The position numbers and the translations under genes are program-made. A DNA stretch of 64,000 nt from Pseudomonas fluorescens (lineage in GTDB: Bacteria > Pseudomonadota > Gammaproteobacteria > Pseudomonadales > Pseudomonadaceae). The notes under the pieces were generated by a model, which did no database searches, had not been told where the DNA came from, and saw only the letters and a program-made list of their open reading frames with translations. The stretch spans positions 3,782,001-3,846,000 of the forward strand of contig LR782234.1 in assembly GCA_902825215.1 (NCBI GenBank), read 5' to 3'. Position 1 is the first letter of the stretch. Each line of letters begins with the position of its first letter. Below are positions 41,052 to 54,360 of this stretch, one piece after another.

Positions 41052-42176
41052 ATGCGTGATCCAGCCCCTTCTGACACATCCAAGAAGCGCGTCATTGTCG
41101 GCATGTCCGGCGGCGTGGACTCTTCCGTTTCCGCTCTCCTGCTGATCGAACAGGGGTATGAAGTGGAAGGCCTGTTCATGAAGAACTGGGAAGAAGACGA
41201 CGGAACGGAATACTGCACCGCCATGGACGACCTGGCGGATGCTCAGGCTGTCTGCGACAAGATCGGTATCAAACTGCACACCGCCAACTTCGCCGCTGAG
41301 TACTGGGACAACGTGTTCGAGCACTTCCTGGCCGAATACAAGGCCGGGCGTACACCGAACCCGGACATCCTGTGCAACCGCGAAATCAAGTTCAAGGCGT
41401 TCCTCGACTACGCGATGATGCTCGGCGCCGACCTGATCGCCACCGGCCACTACGTGCGCCGCCGTGACATCAATGGCCGCACCGAACTGCTCAAGGGCCT
41501 CGATCCGAACAAGGATCAGAGCTACTTCCTGCACGCGGTGGGCGGTGAACAGATCGCCAAGACCCTGTTCCCGGTCGGTGAACTGGAAAAGCCTGAAGTG
41601 CGCGCGATTGCCGAGAAATACGAACTGGCGACCGCCAAGAAGAAGGATTCCACCGGGATCTGCTTCATCGGCGAGCGGCGTTTCAGCGACTTCCTCAAGC
41701 AATACCTGCCGGCGCAACCGGGCGAGATCAAAACCACCGAAGGCGAAGTCATCGGCCGTCACCACGGCTTGATGTACCACACCATCGGTCAGCGCCAGGG
41801 CCTAGGCATCGGCGGCTTGAAAGACGCCGGCGATGAACCGTGGTACGTGCTGCGCAAGGACCTGGACGTCAACGAACTGATCGTCGGCCAGGGCAACAAC
41901 CATCCGTGGCTGTTCTCCGGCGCCCTGCTTGCTTCGGAGATCTATTGGGTCAACCCGATCGACCTGAGCCAGCCGCTGCGCCTGACCGCCAAAGTGCGTT
42001 ATCGCCAGAGCGATCAGGCCTGCACCCTGGAGAAAACCGCCAGCGGCTATCGCGCCGTGTTCGACGAGCCGCAACGCGCGGTGACGCCGGGCCAATCGGT
42101 GGTGTTCTATGACGGTGAAATCTGCCTCGGCGGTGGCGTGATCGAAGTCGCCGAACCGTGGAGCGGCCAGGCATGA
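41052..42176 (+). CDS. mnmA: tRNA-specific 2-thiouridylase MnmA
   Basis: A 374-residue PP-loop ATPase that puts sulfur at U34 of tRNA-Lys/Glu/Gln, the last step of the Tus relay whose genes are at 18.9-20.2 kb. Motifs: [28 protein letters not shown] (first catalytic Cys) and [12 protein letters not shown] (second Cys). Length is standard. hflD overlaps its stop by four bases. Confidence 0.97.
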   Translation: MRDPAPSDTSKKRVIVGMSGGVDSSVSALLLIEQGYEVEGLFMKNWEEDDGTEYCTAMDDLADAQAVCDKIGIKLHTANFAAEYWDNVFEHFLAEYKAGRTPNPDILCNREIKFKAFLDYAMMLGADLIATGHYVRRRDINGRTELLKGLDPNKDQSYFLHAVGGEQIAKTLFPVGELEKPEVRAIAEKYELATAKKKDSTGICFIGERRFSDFLKQYLPAQPGEIKTTEGEVIGRHHGLMYHTIGQRQGLGIGGLKDAGDEPWYVLRKDLDVNELIVGQGNNHPWLFSGALLASEIYWVNPIDLSQPLRLTAKVRYRQSDQACTLEKTASGYRAVFDEPQRAVTPGQSVVFYDGEICLGGGVIEVAEPWSGQA

Positions 42177-42796
42177 GCCCGACTCAGGAGCAACTGACGG
42201 CGCTGGGCGGTGTGTTTCTCGCTGCCGTGCTGGTTGATCGCATTGCCAAGACCGGCCAGACCAACGAGGCTGGCCTGAGCTGCATGCTCGGCAGCCTGCT
42301 GGTGCGCGACCCGAAAGACACGCTGGACGTGTACGGCGGCGATGACATCAATCTGCGTGAAGGCTATCGCGCGCTGATTGGCGCTTTGGAGCGCGACCCG
42401 AGCACCTTGCAGCGCGAGCCGCTGCGTTATGCGCTGTCGATGCTCGGCCTGGAACGCCAACTGGCCAAGCGCGACGACATGCTCGACACCATCAGCAAGC
42501 GTTTGCCGCAGATCCAGTCGCAGGTTGAGCACTTCGGTCCGGCCCACGAAAACGTGGTCGCTGCGTGCGGCGCGCTGTATCAGGACACCCTGAGCACCTT
42601 GCGTCAACGCATTCAGGTGCACGGCGACATGCGCAACCTGCAACAACCGAGCAACGCCTCGAAGATTCGTGCCTTGCTGTTGGCGGGGATCCGTTCGGCG
42701 CGTCTGTGGCGCCAGCTTGGCGGTCATCGCTGGCAATTAGTGATCAGCCGTCGCAAGTTGCTTAAAGAGCTGTATCCGCTGATGCGCAGCGAGTAA
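42173..42796 (+). CDS. hflD: HflD lysogenisation-regulator homologue
   Basis: A 207-residue mostly helical protein between mnmA and purB, its conserved place in gamma-proteobacteria. [28 protein letters not shown] leads on to [14 protein letters not shown] and [22 protein letters not shown]. coli HflD binds phage CII; its normal function is unknown. ATGA overlap with mnmA. Confidence 0.93.
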   Translation: MSPTQEQLTALGGVFLAAVLVDRIAKTGQTNEAGLSCMLGSLLVRDPKDTLDVYGGDDINLREGYRALIGALERDPSTLQREPLRYALSMLGLERQLAKRDDMLDTISKRLPQIQSQVEHFGPAHENVVAACGALYQDTLSTLRQRIQVHGDMRNLQQPSNASKIRALLLAGIRSARLWRQLGGHRWQLVISRRKLLKELYPLMRSE

Positions 42797-42835
42797 ACGC
42801 CGCGTAATACCAGTTTTGTAGTCTGTAACGCGTAA

Positions 42836-44293
<1,458 letters not shown>

Positions 44294-44315
44294 TCGACCG
44301 TTTGCCCCGTTCAAG

Positions 44316-44340
44316 ACGCCCGGCCGCGCCGGGCGTTTTT
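44316..44340 (+). terminator. Terminator of purB
   Basis: ACGCCCGGC/GCCGGGCGT hairpin with five Ts. Confidence 0.9.
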
Positions 44341-44379
44341 ATTCCCGTCTGAAAAGTGCTTTTTTTCAATAGGTTACAT

Positions 44380-45549
44380 ATGAATTCCGACATTCCTCTT
44401 CAACTTCTGGGCGGCCTCACGGCACGCGAATTCCTGCGCGACTACTGGCAGAAAAAGCCGCTGCTGATCCGTCAGGCCATTCCTGACTTCGAAAGCCCGA
44501 TCGACGCCGACGAACTGGCCGGCCTCGCCCTGGAAGAAGAAGTCGAATCGCGCCTGGTCATCGAGCACGGCGAGCGCCCATGGGAACTGCGTCGCGGCCC
44601 GTTCGCTGAAGACGAGTTCAGCAAACTGCCGGAAAAAGAATGGACTTTGCTGGTCCAGGCAGTTGATCAGTTCGTGCCGGAAGTCAGCGAGCTGCTGGAA
44701 AACTTCCGCTTTCTGCCGAGCTGGCGCGTCGACGACGTGATGATCAGCTTCGCCGCTCCCGGTGGCAGCGTTGGCCCGCACTTCGATAACTACGACGTCT
44801 TCCTGCTGCAAGGTCACGGCAAGCGCAACTGGAAAATCGGCCAGATGTGCGATTCCGAGAGCCCGCTGCTGCAACATGCCGACCTGCGCATCCTCGCCGA
44901 ATTCGAGCAGACCGAAGAATGGGTCCTGGAACCGGGCGACATGCTTTACCTGCCGCCGCGTCTGGCGCACTGCGGCGTTGCGGTCGACAACTGCATGACC
45001 TACTCGGTCGGTTTCCGCGCGCCGAGCGCCGCTGAAGTGCTGACCCACTTCACCGACTTCCTCAGCCAGTTCCTGACTGACGAAGAGCGTTACACCGACG
45101 CCGACGCCAAGCCAGCCGCCGACCCGCACCAAATTCAACACGATGCGCTGGACCGCCTGAAAAGCCTGCTCGCCGAGCACATGAGCGACGAGCGCCTGCT
45201 GCTGACGTGGTTCGGCCAGTACATGACCGAGCCGCGCTACCCGGAACTGGTGGTCGGCCCGGAAGACGTCGAAGAGGAAGATTTCCTCGCCGCCCTGCAG
45301 GACGGCGCCGTGCTGATTCGCAACCCGAGCGCGCGCCTGGCCTGGTCGGAAGTCGATGACGACCTGCTGCTGTTCGCCAGCGGCCAGAGCCGTTATCTGC
45401 CGGGCAAGCTGCGCGAACTGCTGAAGCTGATCTGCGCCGCTGACGCCTTGCACGCCGATAACGTCGGTGACTGGCTGAACGACGAGGACGGTCGCAGCCT
45501 GCTTTGCGAACTGGTCAAGCAAGGTAGCCTGGGGTTCGCCGATGAATAA
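44380..45549 (+). CDS. roxA: Ribosomal protein uL16 arginine hydroxylase (RoxA/YcfD-like JmjC oxygenase)
   Basis: A 389-residue Fe(II)/2-oxoglutarate oxygenase. The JmjC core reads GGSVGPHFDNYDVFLLQGHGKRNWKIG with the HxD iron ligands, and the distal His is in RLAHCGVAVDN. The C-terminal winged-helix region (SARLAWSEVDDDLLLFASGQSRYL) matches YcfD, which hydroxylates Arg81 of uL16 in E. coli. ATG at 44380 is used; upstream codons are T-rich leader. The next gene overlaps by eight bases. Confidence 0.92.
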   Translation: MNSDIPLQLLGGLTAREFLRDYWQKKPLLIRQAIPDFESPIDADELAGLALEEEVESRLVIEHGERPWELRRGPFAEDEFSKLPEKEWTLLVQAVDQFVPEVSELLENFRFLPSWRVDDVMISFAAPGGSVGPHFDNYDVFLLQGHGKRNWKIGQMCDSESPLLQHADLRILAEFEQTEEWVLEPGDMLYLPPRLAHCGVAVDNCMTYSVGFRAPSAAEVLTHFTDFLSQFLTDEERYTDADAKPAADPHQIQHDALDRLKSLLAEHMSDERLLLTWFGQYMTEPRYPELVVGPEDVEEEDFLAALQDGAVLIRNPSARLAWSEVDDDLLLFASGQSRYLPGKLRELLKLICAADALHADNVGDWLNDEDGRSLLCELVKQGSLGFADE

Positions 45550-45967
45550 AATTCGCGTTCGTGTCGCAGACTGGCAAAAGGACAACGCCGAGATCCGGCG
45601 CATTCGTGAAACGGTGTTCATCGCCGAACAATCGGTGCCACCCGAGCTTGAGTGGGACGCGGACGACGCGACCGCCGTGCATTTTCTGGCGTTTGAAGGC
45701 GACTTCCCGATCGGCACCGCGCGCTTGCTGGCCGATGGGCACATCGGCCGGGTTTCGGTGCTCAGAGACTGGCGCGGGATGAAGGTCGGCGACGCATTGA
45801 TGCAAGCGGTCATCGCCGAAGCCGAAGCGCGCGGCCTGAAGCAGCAAATGCTCAGTGCGCAGGTGCAAGCCACGGCGTTCTACGAGCGCCTGGGCTTCAG
45901 CCTGGTCAGCGAGGAATTCCTCGAAGCCGGGATTCCGCATGTCGACATGGTTCGGCATTCGGCTTAA
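45542..45967 (+). CDS. GNAT-family N-acetyltransferase
   Basis: A 141-residue acetyltransferase of the ElaA/YjcF-like type. It has IRRIRETVFIAEQSVPPELEWDADD, the CoA loop LRDWRGMKVGDALMQAVIAEA and AFYERLGFSLVSEEFLEAGIPHVDM. The eight-base overlap with roxA suggests co-translation. Substrate unknown. Confidence 0.9.
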   Translation: MNKIRVRVADWQKDNAEIRRIRETVFIAEQSVPPELEWDADDATAVHFLAFEGDFPIGTARLLADGHIGRVSVLRDWRGMKVGDALMQAVIAEAEARGLKQQMLSAQVQATAFYERLGFSLVSEEFLEAGIPHVDMVRHSA

Positions 45968-45980
45968 GACCGCGTCGCGG

Positions 45981-46078
45981 CCTTCGCGAGCAGGCTCGCT
46001 CCCACAAGGGATAATCAGTGAACACAAGTTTGGTGTCCGGCCGAGATCCAATGTGGGAGCGAGCCTGCTCGCGAAGGG
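45981..46078. repeat. REPIN, GCGAGC/GGCTCGC class
   Basis: Inverted arms with a loop of about 40 bases; both arms carry the intact 14-mer. Confidence 0.86.
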
Positions 46079-46096
46079 GCCCTTGAGAACACCACT

Positions 46097-46130
46097 AAAC
46101 GCCCCGCCATCTCACGATGCCGGGGCGTTT
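46097..46130 (+). terminator. Terminator after the GNAT gene
   Basis: AAACGCCCCG/CGGGGCGTTT hairpin. Confidence 0.8.
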
Positions 46131-46210
46131 TGCTGTCTACGATTCAACTTGCCCCACCCCGGGCCGACAAACTGGCAATATCAAGCCTTTCGAACGCGGA
46201 GATAACGGAC

Positions 46211-46972
46211 ATGTCCCTACGCACCCTGCTCACCACCCTGCTGCTCGGCTGCAGCTTTTCGGTGCTGGCAGCCACAGAAATCGTGCCGCTCAATTACCGC
46301 ACCAGCGCCGACATGCTGCCGATGGCACAGGACTTTCTCGGCAAGGACGGGCAAGTCAGCGCCTATGGCAATCAACTGATCATCAAGGCTGAACCGGACA
46401 AGATTCAGGAGCTCAAGGCACTGATCGGCCAGCTCGACACTGCGCCCAAGCGCTTGCTGATCACCGTCGACACCAATGAAAACAATGGGCGTGGCGACGA
46501 AGGTTATTCAGTCAACGGCGCCCAGCCGAACCAGACTCGCATCATCAGCCGCAGCACGACCAGCCGCGAAGGCGGCGTGCAGCAAGTGCAGGCCACCGAC
46601 GGCATGCCGGCGTTGATCCAGGTCGGGCAAAGCGTGCCGATCACCAACGTTCAGAGCGATTCCTACGGCGGTTACAACAGCCAGACGCAGTACCGCAACG
46701 TCACCCAGGGTTTCTACGTAACCGCCAGCGTCACCGGTGACATCGTCCATCTGGCGATCAGTACCAATCGTGACCGCATGAGCCAGGAACGTCCCGATGT
46801 AGTGAACGTGCAAAGCACCGACACAACCGTCAGCGGACGCCTCGGTGAGTGGATCACCCTGGCCGGCGTCAATCGCCAGACTCAGGCCGATAAACAGGGC
46901 CTGACCCGCAGCTACTCGACTCAAGGCCGGGATGACATGACCCTGCGGGTGAAAGTCGACGCACTGGACTAA
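46211..46972 (+). CDS. Secretin-N-domain (NolW-like) periplasmic protein
   Basis: A 253-residue protein with a Sec signal (MSLRTLLTTLLLGCSFSVLAA). Residues about 25-80 (VPLNYRTSADMLPMAQDFLGKDGQVSAYGNQLIIKAEPDKIQELKAL-like) match the short N1-type domain of secretins. Then comes a region with VPITNVQSDSYGGYNSQTQYRN and VVNVQSTDTTVSGRLGEWITLAG that resembles the start of a secretin beta domain, but the protein ends before the pore-forming part. No secretion-system genes are nearby. Function unknown. Confidence 0.8.
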   Translation: MSLRTLLTTLLLGCSFSVLAATEIVPLNYRTSADMLPMAQDFLGKDGQVSAYGNQLIIKAEPDKIQELKALIGQLDTAPKRLLITVDTNENNGRGDEGYSVNGAQPNQTRIISRSTTSREGGVQQVQATDGMPALIQVGQSVPITNVQSDSYGGYNSQTQYRNVTQGFYVTASVTGDIVHLAISTNRDRMSQERPDVVNVQSTDTTVSGRLGEWITLAGVNRQTQADKQGLTRSYSTQGRDDMTLRVKVDALD

Positions 46973-47012
46973 AGCACCGAAAACTGACTGATTAGTCGTA
47001 TTAGACGAAAGA

Positions 47013-47038
47013 TGTAGTGCTTGAAAAAAAGCACTACA
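47013..47038. promoter_or_regulatory. Palindromic operator upstream of aceA
   Basis: TGTAGTGCTT (47013-47022) and AAGCACTACA (47029-47038) are perfect inverted arms around six bases. The TGTAGT/ACTACA half-sites resemble those I recall for RccR, the RpiR-type regulator of aceA and aceE in P. fluorescens; spacing must be checked. It lies seven bases upstream of a -35 box. Confidence 0.6.
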
Positions 47039-47044
47039 AAACGT

Positions 47045-47073
47045 TTGACGCGAAAAAAAAGCGCGGGCATGAT
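47045..47073 (+). promoter_or_regulatory. Sigma-70 promoter of aceA
   Basis: TTGACG (47045-47050), 17-base spacer, CATGAT (47068-47073). If used, the leader is about 365 bases long before the ATG at 47447, with no credible gene inside. Confidence 0.55.
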
Positions 47074-47446
47074 GGCCTCGCTCCCGCTAATCAGAGGCCC
47101 TGGCAAGGGCCTTCGAAGCGCTGCCCGCACCTACCCAGCGAGCCGTTTCGTGTCTGTACCGCCCACAAGGTGTGTTTGACGAGGTTGCCGACTGGAACGA
47201 AGTTGTCCCGAGGGACGGAAGCGTATTTAGGTAACCCGGCTTCACGCTGCAGACCGCATAAAGGCCCACGACGCCGGAATGCGCCCGCACCGCGCCACTA
47301 CCTGCTCACTTCCCCTCGAGCCCATCGTTCATCCCGTCGCCTACCCCGCCGAATCCGACTTGACCACCTAAGCTTCTGGTCAGCGAGCGCAGGAATTTTC
47401 CACCGCAGAACAACTTTTCAATAAAGACGCGACGAGGTTTATCTCC

Positions 47447-48772
47447 ATGGCACTGACACGCGAACAGCAAATTGCAGCCCTCGAAAAAGACTGGGCTGAG
47501 AACCCGCGCTGGAAAGGCGTTACACGCACTTACTCCGCTGCTGACGTGGTCCGTCTGCGTGGCTCGGTCCAGCCTGAGCACACCTTTGCGAAGATGGGCG
47601 CCGAGAAGCTGTGGAACCTGGTCACCCAGGGTGCCAAGCCGTCCTTCCGTCCTGAGAAAGATTTCGTCAACTGCATGGGCGCCCTGACCGGTGGCCAGGC
47701 TGTTCAGCAGGTAAAAGCCGGCATCCAGGCAATCTACCTGTCGGGCTGGCAAGTGGCCGCGGACAACAACTCCGCAGAATCGATGTACCCGGACCAGTCG
47801 CTGTACCCGGTGGACTCGGTGCCGACCGTGGTCAAGCGCATCAACAACTCGTTCCGTCGTGCCGACCAGATCCAGTGGAAAGCCGGCAAGAACCCGGGCG
47901 ACGAAGGCTACATCGACTACTTCGCGCCGATCGTGGCGGATGCTGAAGCCGGTTTCGGCGGCGTTCTGAACGCTTACGAGCTGATGAAGAGCATGATCGA
48001 AGCAGGCGCCGCCGGCGTTCACTTCGAAGACCAGCTGGCCTCGGTTAAAAAATGCGGCCACATGGGCGGCAAGGTACTGGTACCAACGCAGGAAGCTGTA
48101 CAGAAGTTGACCGCTGCGCGTCTGGCGGCTGACGTTGCCGGCACGCCGACCATCATTCTGGCGCGTACCGATGCCAACGCCGCGGACCTGCTGACTTCCG
48201 ACTGCGACCCGTACGACCAGCCATTCGTGACTGGCGAGCGCACCCAGGAAGGTTTCTACAAGGTTCGCGCCGGTCTGGACCAGGCAATCGCCCGTGGCCT
48301 GGCTTATGCGCCGTACGCCGACCTGATCTGGTGCGAAACCGCCAAGCCGGATCTGGAAGAAGCCCGTCGCTTCGCTGAAGCGATCAAAAAGGAATACCCC
48401 GACCAACTGCTGTCGTACAACTGCTCGCCTTCCTTCAACTGGAAGAAAAACCTGGACGACGCGACCATTGCCAAGTTCCAGCGCGAACTGTCCGCCATGG
48501 GCTACAAGCACCAGTTCATCACCCTGGCCGGCATTCACAACATGTGGCACAGCATGTTCAACCTGGCGCACGACTACGCCCGCAACGACATGACTGCCTA
48601 CGTGAAACTGCAAGAGCAGGAATTCGCTGACGCCGCCAAGGGTTACACCTTCGTGGCTCACCAGCAGGAAGTGGGCACCGGCTACTTCGACGACATGACC
48701 ACCGTGATCCAGGGTGGCTCGTCGTCGGTCACCGCGCTGACCGGTTCGACTGAAGAAGAACAGTTCCACTGA
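47447..48772 (+). CDS. aceA: Isocitrate lyase
   Basis: A 441-residue glyoxylate-shunt enzyme, isocitrate to glyoxylate plus succinate, in competition with the two IDHs encoded 10 kb to the left. The catalytic motif [10 protein letters not shown] holds the active Cys; [30 protein letters not shown] and [10 protein letters not shown] are conserved. Length fits the short bacterial form. ATG at 47447. Confidence 0.97.
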   Translation: MALTREQQIAALEKDWAENPRWKGVTRTYSAADVVRLRGSVQPEHTFAKMGAEKLWNLVTQGAKPSFRPEKDFVNCMGALTGGQAVQQVKAGIQAIYLSGWQVAADNNSAESMYPDQSLYPVDSVPTVVKRINNSFRRADQIQWKAGKNPGDEGYIDYFAPIVADAEAGFGGVLNAYELMKSMIEAGAAGVHFEDQLASVKKCGHMGGKVLVPTQEAVQKLTAARLAADVAGTPTIILARTDANAADLLTSDCDPYDQPFVTGERTQEGFYKVRAGLDQAIARGLAYAPYADLIWCETAKPDLEEARRFAEAIKKEYPDQLLSYNCSPSFNWKKNLDDATIAKFQRELSAMGYKHQFITLAGIHNMWHSMFNLAHDYARNDMTAYVKLQEQEFADAAKGYTFVAHQQEVGTGYFDDMTTVIQGGSSSVTALTGSTEEEQFH

Positions 48773-48840
48773 TAGCGCTTCGCTGAGCAAACGGCCTTTG
48801 CGGATCGGATAAAAAGCTAACCGCAGAGCCGCAAGACTGA

Positions 48841-48868
48841 CGCCCCGACTGGTTCGGGGCGTTTTTTT
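48841..48868 (+). terminator. Terminator of aceA
   Basis: CGCCCCGA/TTCGGGGCG hairpin followed by seven Ts. Confidence 0.9.
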
Positions 48869-48900
48869 GCCTGCAGCTATCGCCAAATCACCTCAACCCT

Positions 48901-48994
48901 CCTGTAGGAGCGAGCCTGCTCGCGAAGGCTTAATGCCAGCTTGCATATAAGGTGACTGACCCGACGCCTTCGCGAGCAGGCTCGCTCCCACAGG
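48901..48994. repeat. REPIN, GCGAGC/GGCTCGC class
   Basis: Inverted arms; the left reads GTAGGAGCGAGCCT (one mismatch), the right has the intact 14-mer. Confidence 0.86.
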
Positions 48995-49419
48995 GTTCGT
49001 CTTCGAGCCGCGAGTCAAAACATTGATCTGACGCGCCACAAGCGTCAGAAATTTCCGCTACAACGGTAGGCTTTGCTACTTGCAGTAACGCGCAAGTAAG
49101 ACAACTTCCCAGCCCCTCACCCGATAAACAGTTACAAATCCCACTCAAACGATATCAATTATCATTTAGCCGCAACTATGATCATTACAGCGCAAGCAAA
49201 ACATTATTCGTGGAAAACCGCCTGATGCCCGGAAAGCCTGGGCCGAAAGGGTTTCGAAGGCCGCTATGTCCTTATTCCAATAAATAATTTCGCTACGGGA
49301 ATTTTACTTGCCGGGTGTTTAGCCATAAAATCAGCCCGATTGATTGCTGCGACATATCGTCACTGCCTTATTTCTTTATCAAGCTCAGAGACCTTTGCTC
49401 TCTGTTAAGGATTACCAGC
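48995..49419. promoter_or_regulatory. Upstream region of the nuo operon
   Basis: A 425-base gene-free stretch. On the minus strand 49151-49167 reads AAATGATAATTGATATC; with two flanking bases it matches about 13 of 19 positions of the Fur consensus. Inverted repeats lie at 49027-49049 (TCTGACGC/GCGTCAGA) and 49077-49098 (TACTTGC/GCAAGTA). No good -35/-10 pair or FNR box (TTGAT-N4-ATCAA) was found. Confidence 0.4.
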
Positions 49420-49833
49420 ATGCCCGAAGCGACAGGACTCATGGCCCACAACTGGGGCTTTGCCATTTTCCTTCTGGGTGTCGTCGGCCTCTGCGCCTTC
49501 ATGCTTGGCGTCTCCAGCCTCCTCGGGTCAAAAGCCTGGGGTCGCAGCAAAAACGAACCGTTCGAGTCGGGCATGCTACCTACCGGTGGCGCCCGCTTGC
49601 GGCTCTCAGCCAAATTCTATCTGGTCGCGATGCTCTTCGTGATCTTCGATATCGAAGCCCTCTTTCTCTTTGCATGGTCTGTGTCCGTCCGCGAAAGCGG
49701 CTGGACCGGATTCGTCGAAGCTCTCGTTTTCATAGCAATTCTGTTGGCAGGTCTTGTCTACCTGTTCCGAGTGGGTGCCCTTGACTGGGCTCCGGAAGCT
49801 CGTCGCAAGCGGCAGGCGAAGCTGAAACAATGA
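49420..49833 (+). CDS. nuoA: NADH-quinone oxidoreductase subunit A
   Basis: A 137-residue membrane subunit of complex I with three helices and the loop [41 protein letters not shown], which carries the conserved ESG and DIE motifs. ATG 49420 follows TAAGG. First gene of the nuo operon. Confidence 0.96.
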   Translation: MPEATGLMAHNWGFAIFLLGVVGLCAFMLGVSSLLGSKAWGRSKNEPFESGMLPTGGARLRLSAKFYLVAMLFVIFDIEALFLFAWSVSVRESGWTGFVEALVFIAILLAGLVYLFRVGALDWAPEARRKRQAKLKQ

Positions 49834-49843
49834 GGCTTTGGCA

Positions 49844-50518
49844 ATGCAATACAATCTCACCAGGATCGACCCCGATGCTCCTAACGAGCAGTATCCGATT
49901 GGCCAGCGGGAAACCGTTGCCGATCCGTTAGAAGATCAAGTCCACAAAAACATTTTCATGGGCAAGCTGGAAGACGTGCTGAGTGGCGCGGTCAACTGGG
50001 GGCGTAAAAACTCCCTGTGGCCGTACAACTTCGGCCTGTCGTGCTGCTATGTGGAAATGACCACCGCCTTTACGGCGCCCCACGACATCGCGCGCTTTGG
50101 CGCCGAAGTGATCCGGGCCTCGCCGCGCCAGGCCGACTTCATGGTTATCGCCGGTACTTGCTTCATCAAGATGGCGCCGATCATTCAGCGTCTCTACGAG
50201 CAGATGCTCGAACCCAAGTGGGTGATATCCATGGGTTCGTGCGCCAACTCCGGTGGCATGTACGACATCTACTCCGTGGTTCAAGGTGTGGACAAGTTCC
50301 TGCCCGTGGACGTCTACGTACCTGGCTGCCCGCCCCGTCCGGAAGCGTTTCTGCAAGGCTTGATGCTGTTGCAGGAATCGATTGGACAGGAGCGTCGTCC
50401 GCTTTCCTGGGTCGTTGGTGATCAAGGCGTCTATCGCGCCGACATGCCTTCGCAAAAGGAACAGCGCCGCGAACAGCGAATCGCAGTCACCAACCTGCGC
50501 AGCCCTGACGAAGTCTGA
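49844..50518 (+). CDS. nuoB: NADH-quinone oxidoreductase subunit B
   Basis: A 224-residue peripheral subunit carrying cluster N2 next to the quinone site. Ligands are the adjacent cysteines in LSCCYVEMT, with GSCANSGG and [15 protein letters not shown] 49844 has GAGG upstream; a TTG two codons earlier is possible. Confidence 0.96.
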   Translation: MQYNLTRIDPDAPNEQYPIGQRETVADPLEDQVHKNIFMGKLEDVLSGAVNWGRKNSLWPYNFGLSCCYVEMTTAFTAPHDIARFGAEVIRASPRQADFMVIAGTCFIKMAPIIQRLYEQMLEPKWVISMGSCANSGGMYDIYSVVQGVDKFLPVDVYVPGCPPRPEAFLQGLMLLQESIGQERRPLSWVVGDQGVYRADMPSQKEQRREQRIAVTNLRSPDEV

Positions 50519-52372
<1,854 letters not shown>

Positions 52373-52374
52373 GC

Positions 52375-52872
52375 ATGAACAGCACGCTTATCCAGACAGA
52401 CCGTTTCACCTTGAGTGAGACCGAGCGCTCGGCCATCGAGCACGAGCTGCATCACTACGAAGACCCGCGCGCGGCGTCGATCGAAGCCCTGAAGATCGTT
52501 CAGAAGGAACGCGGCTGGGTGCCGGATGGCGCTCTCTACGCGATCGGCGAGATCCTCGGCATCCCGGCCAGCGACGTTGAAGGCGTAGCGACGTTCTATA
52601 GCCAGATCTTCCGTCAACCGGTCGGCCGCCACATCATTCGCGTCTGCGACAGCATGGTCTGCTACATCGGCGGCCACGAGTCGGTTGTCAGCGAAATCCA
52701 GAACAATCTGGGCATCGGCCTGGGTCAGACCACCGCCGACGGTCGTTTCACCCTGCTGCCTGTCTGCTGCCTCGGCAACTGCGACAAGGCACCGGCGCTG
52801 ATGATCGACGACGACACCTTTGGCGACGTCCAGCCTGCTGGCGTGGCCAAACTGCTCGAGGGCTACGTATGA
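52375..52872 (+). CDS. nuoE: NADH-quinone oxidoreductase subunit E
   Basis: A 165-residue [2Fe-2S] (N1a) thioredoxin-like subunit of the NADH-dehydrogenase module. Ligands are in VCDSMVC and [13 protein letters not shown] two bases after the nuoCD stop; ATGA overlap with nuoF. Confidence 0.96.
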   Translation: MNSTLIQTDRFTLSETERSAIEHELHHYEDPRAASIEALKIVQKERGWVPDGALYAIGEILGIPASDVEGVATFYSQIFRQPVGRHIIRVCDSMVCYIGGHESVVSEIQNNLGIGLGQTTADGRFTLLPVCCLGNCDKAPALMIDDDTFGDVQPAGVAKLLEGYV

Positions 52873-54224
52873 CCCTGACATCTTTTGGTCCTGCCAACCG
52901 CATTCAGCGTTCGGCCGAGACTCACCCGCTGACCTGGCGTCTGCGCGATGACGGCGAAGCCGTATGGCTCGACGAGTACCAGGCCAAGAACGGTTACGCC
53001 GCTGCGCGCAAAGCCTTCGCCGACATGGATCAGGACGCCATCGTCCAGACCGTGAAAGACGCCGGCCTCAAGGGTCGCGGCGGTGCAGGCTTCCCCACTG
53101 GCGTGAAGTGGGGCCTGATGCCCAAGGACGAATCCATCAACATCCGCTACCTGCTGTGCAACGCGGATGAAATGGAACCGAACACCTGGAAAGACCGCAT
53201 GCTGATGGAGCAACTGCCCCATCTGCTGATCGAAGGCATGCTGATCAGTGCTCGCGCACTGAAAACCTACCGTGGCTATATCTTCCTGCGCGGCGAATAC
53301 ACCACCGCCGCCAAGCACCTCAACCGTGCCGTGGAAGAAGCCAAGGCTGCGGGCCTGCTGGGCAAGAACATTCTGGGCAGCGGTTTCGATTTCGAGCTGT
53401 TCGTCCACACTGGCGCCGGGCGTTACATCTGCGGTGAAGAAACCGCACTGATCAACTCCCTCGAAGGCCGCCGCGCCAACCCGCGCTCCAAGCCGCCCTT
53501 CCCTGCCGCCGTTGGCGTTTGGGGCAAGCCGACCTGCGTGAACAACGTCGAAACCCTGTGCAACGTGCCGGCGATCATTGCCGACGGCGTTGACTGGTAC
53601 AAGTCGCTGGCCCGCGAAGGCTCTGAAGACATGGGCACCAAGCTCATGGGCTTCTCCGGCAAGGTCAAGAACCCTGGCCTGTGGGAACTGCCGTTCGGCG
53701 TCACCGGCCGCGAACTGTTCGAAGACTATGCCGGCGGCATGCGCGACGGCTTCAAGCTCAAGGCCTGGCAGCCAGGGGGTGCCGGTACCGGTTTCCTCTT
53801 GCCGGAACACCTCGACGCACAAATGTACGCCGGTGGCATTGCCAAGGTCGGCACCCGTATGGGTACTGGTCTGGCCATGGCCGTGGACGACAGCGTCAAC
53901 ATGGTCTCGCTGCTGCGCAACATGGAGCAGTTCTTCGCCCGCGAATCCTGCGGTTTCTGCACCCCGTGCCGCGATGGCCTGCCATGGAGCGTCAAGCTGC
54001 TGATGGCCATCGAAGAAGGCCGCGGTCAGCCCGGCGACATCGAGACCCTGCTGGGTCTGGTCGGTTTCCTCGGCCCAGGCAAGACCTTCTGTGCTCACGC
54101 ACCGGGTGCCGTGGAGCCGTTGGGCAGTGCCATCAAATACTTCCGTCCAGAGTTCGAAGCCGGTATCGCGCCTGTCAGCGCCGCCGTCCCGCCTCTGGCA
54201 AGGCCGATCGTAGTCGGCGCGTAA
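52869..54224 (+). CDS. nuoF: NADH-quinone oxidoreductase subunit F
   Basis: A 451-residue NADH- and FMN-binding subunit. [17 protein letters not shown] is the nucleotide site, [16 protein letters not shown] binds FMN, and [12 protein letters not shown] holds the N3 [4Fe-4S] ligands. A 136-base gap with a hairpin follows before nuoG. Confidence 0.97.
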   Translation: MTLTSFGPANRIQRSAETHPLTWRLRDDGEAVWLDEYQAKNGYAAARKAFADMDQDAIVQTVKDAGLKGRGGAGFPTGVKWGLMPKDESINIRYLLCNADEMEPNTWKDRMLMEQLPHLLIEGMLISARALKTYRGYIFLRGEYTTAAKHLNRAVEEAKAAGLLGKNILGSGFDFELFVHTGAGRYICGEETALINSLEGRRANPRSKPPFPAAVGVWGKPTCVNNVETLCNVPAIIADGVDWYKSLAREGSEDMGTKLMGFSGKVKNPGLWELPFGVTGRELFEDYAGGMRDGFKLKAWQPGGAGTGFLLPEHLDAQMYAGGIAKVGTRMGTGLAMAVDDSVNMVSLLRNMEQFFARESCGFCTPCRDGLPWSVKLLMAIEEGRGQPGDIETLLGLVGFLGPGKTFCAHAPGAVEPLGSAIKYFRPEFEAGIAPVSAAVPPLARPIVVGA

Positions 54225-54232
54225 ACGCTTAA

Positions 54233-54262
54233 AAAGGCGAAGGTTCCGTGCCCTTCGCCTTT
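54233..54262 (+). promoter_or_regulatory. Strong hairpin between nuoF and nuoG
   Basis: AAAGGCGAAGG (54233-54243) pairs perfectly with CCTTCGCCTTT (54252-54262) around an eight-base loop. It starts eight bases after the nuoF stop. Only TTT follows, so it may be a weak terminator, attenuator or an mRNA 3'-end stabiliser. Confidence 0.65.
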
Positions 54263-54360
54263 CGTCCGATGACGCCTTTCGGGGCTGACTGGATTCGGAC
54301 GCATAACAAGATTCCATTAGCCACGCCCGCTGACACCGGGCCAACGAAGACCTTTGAACC

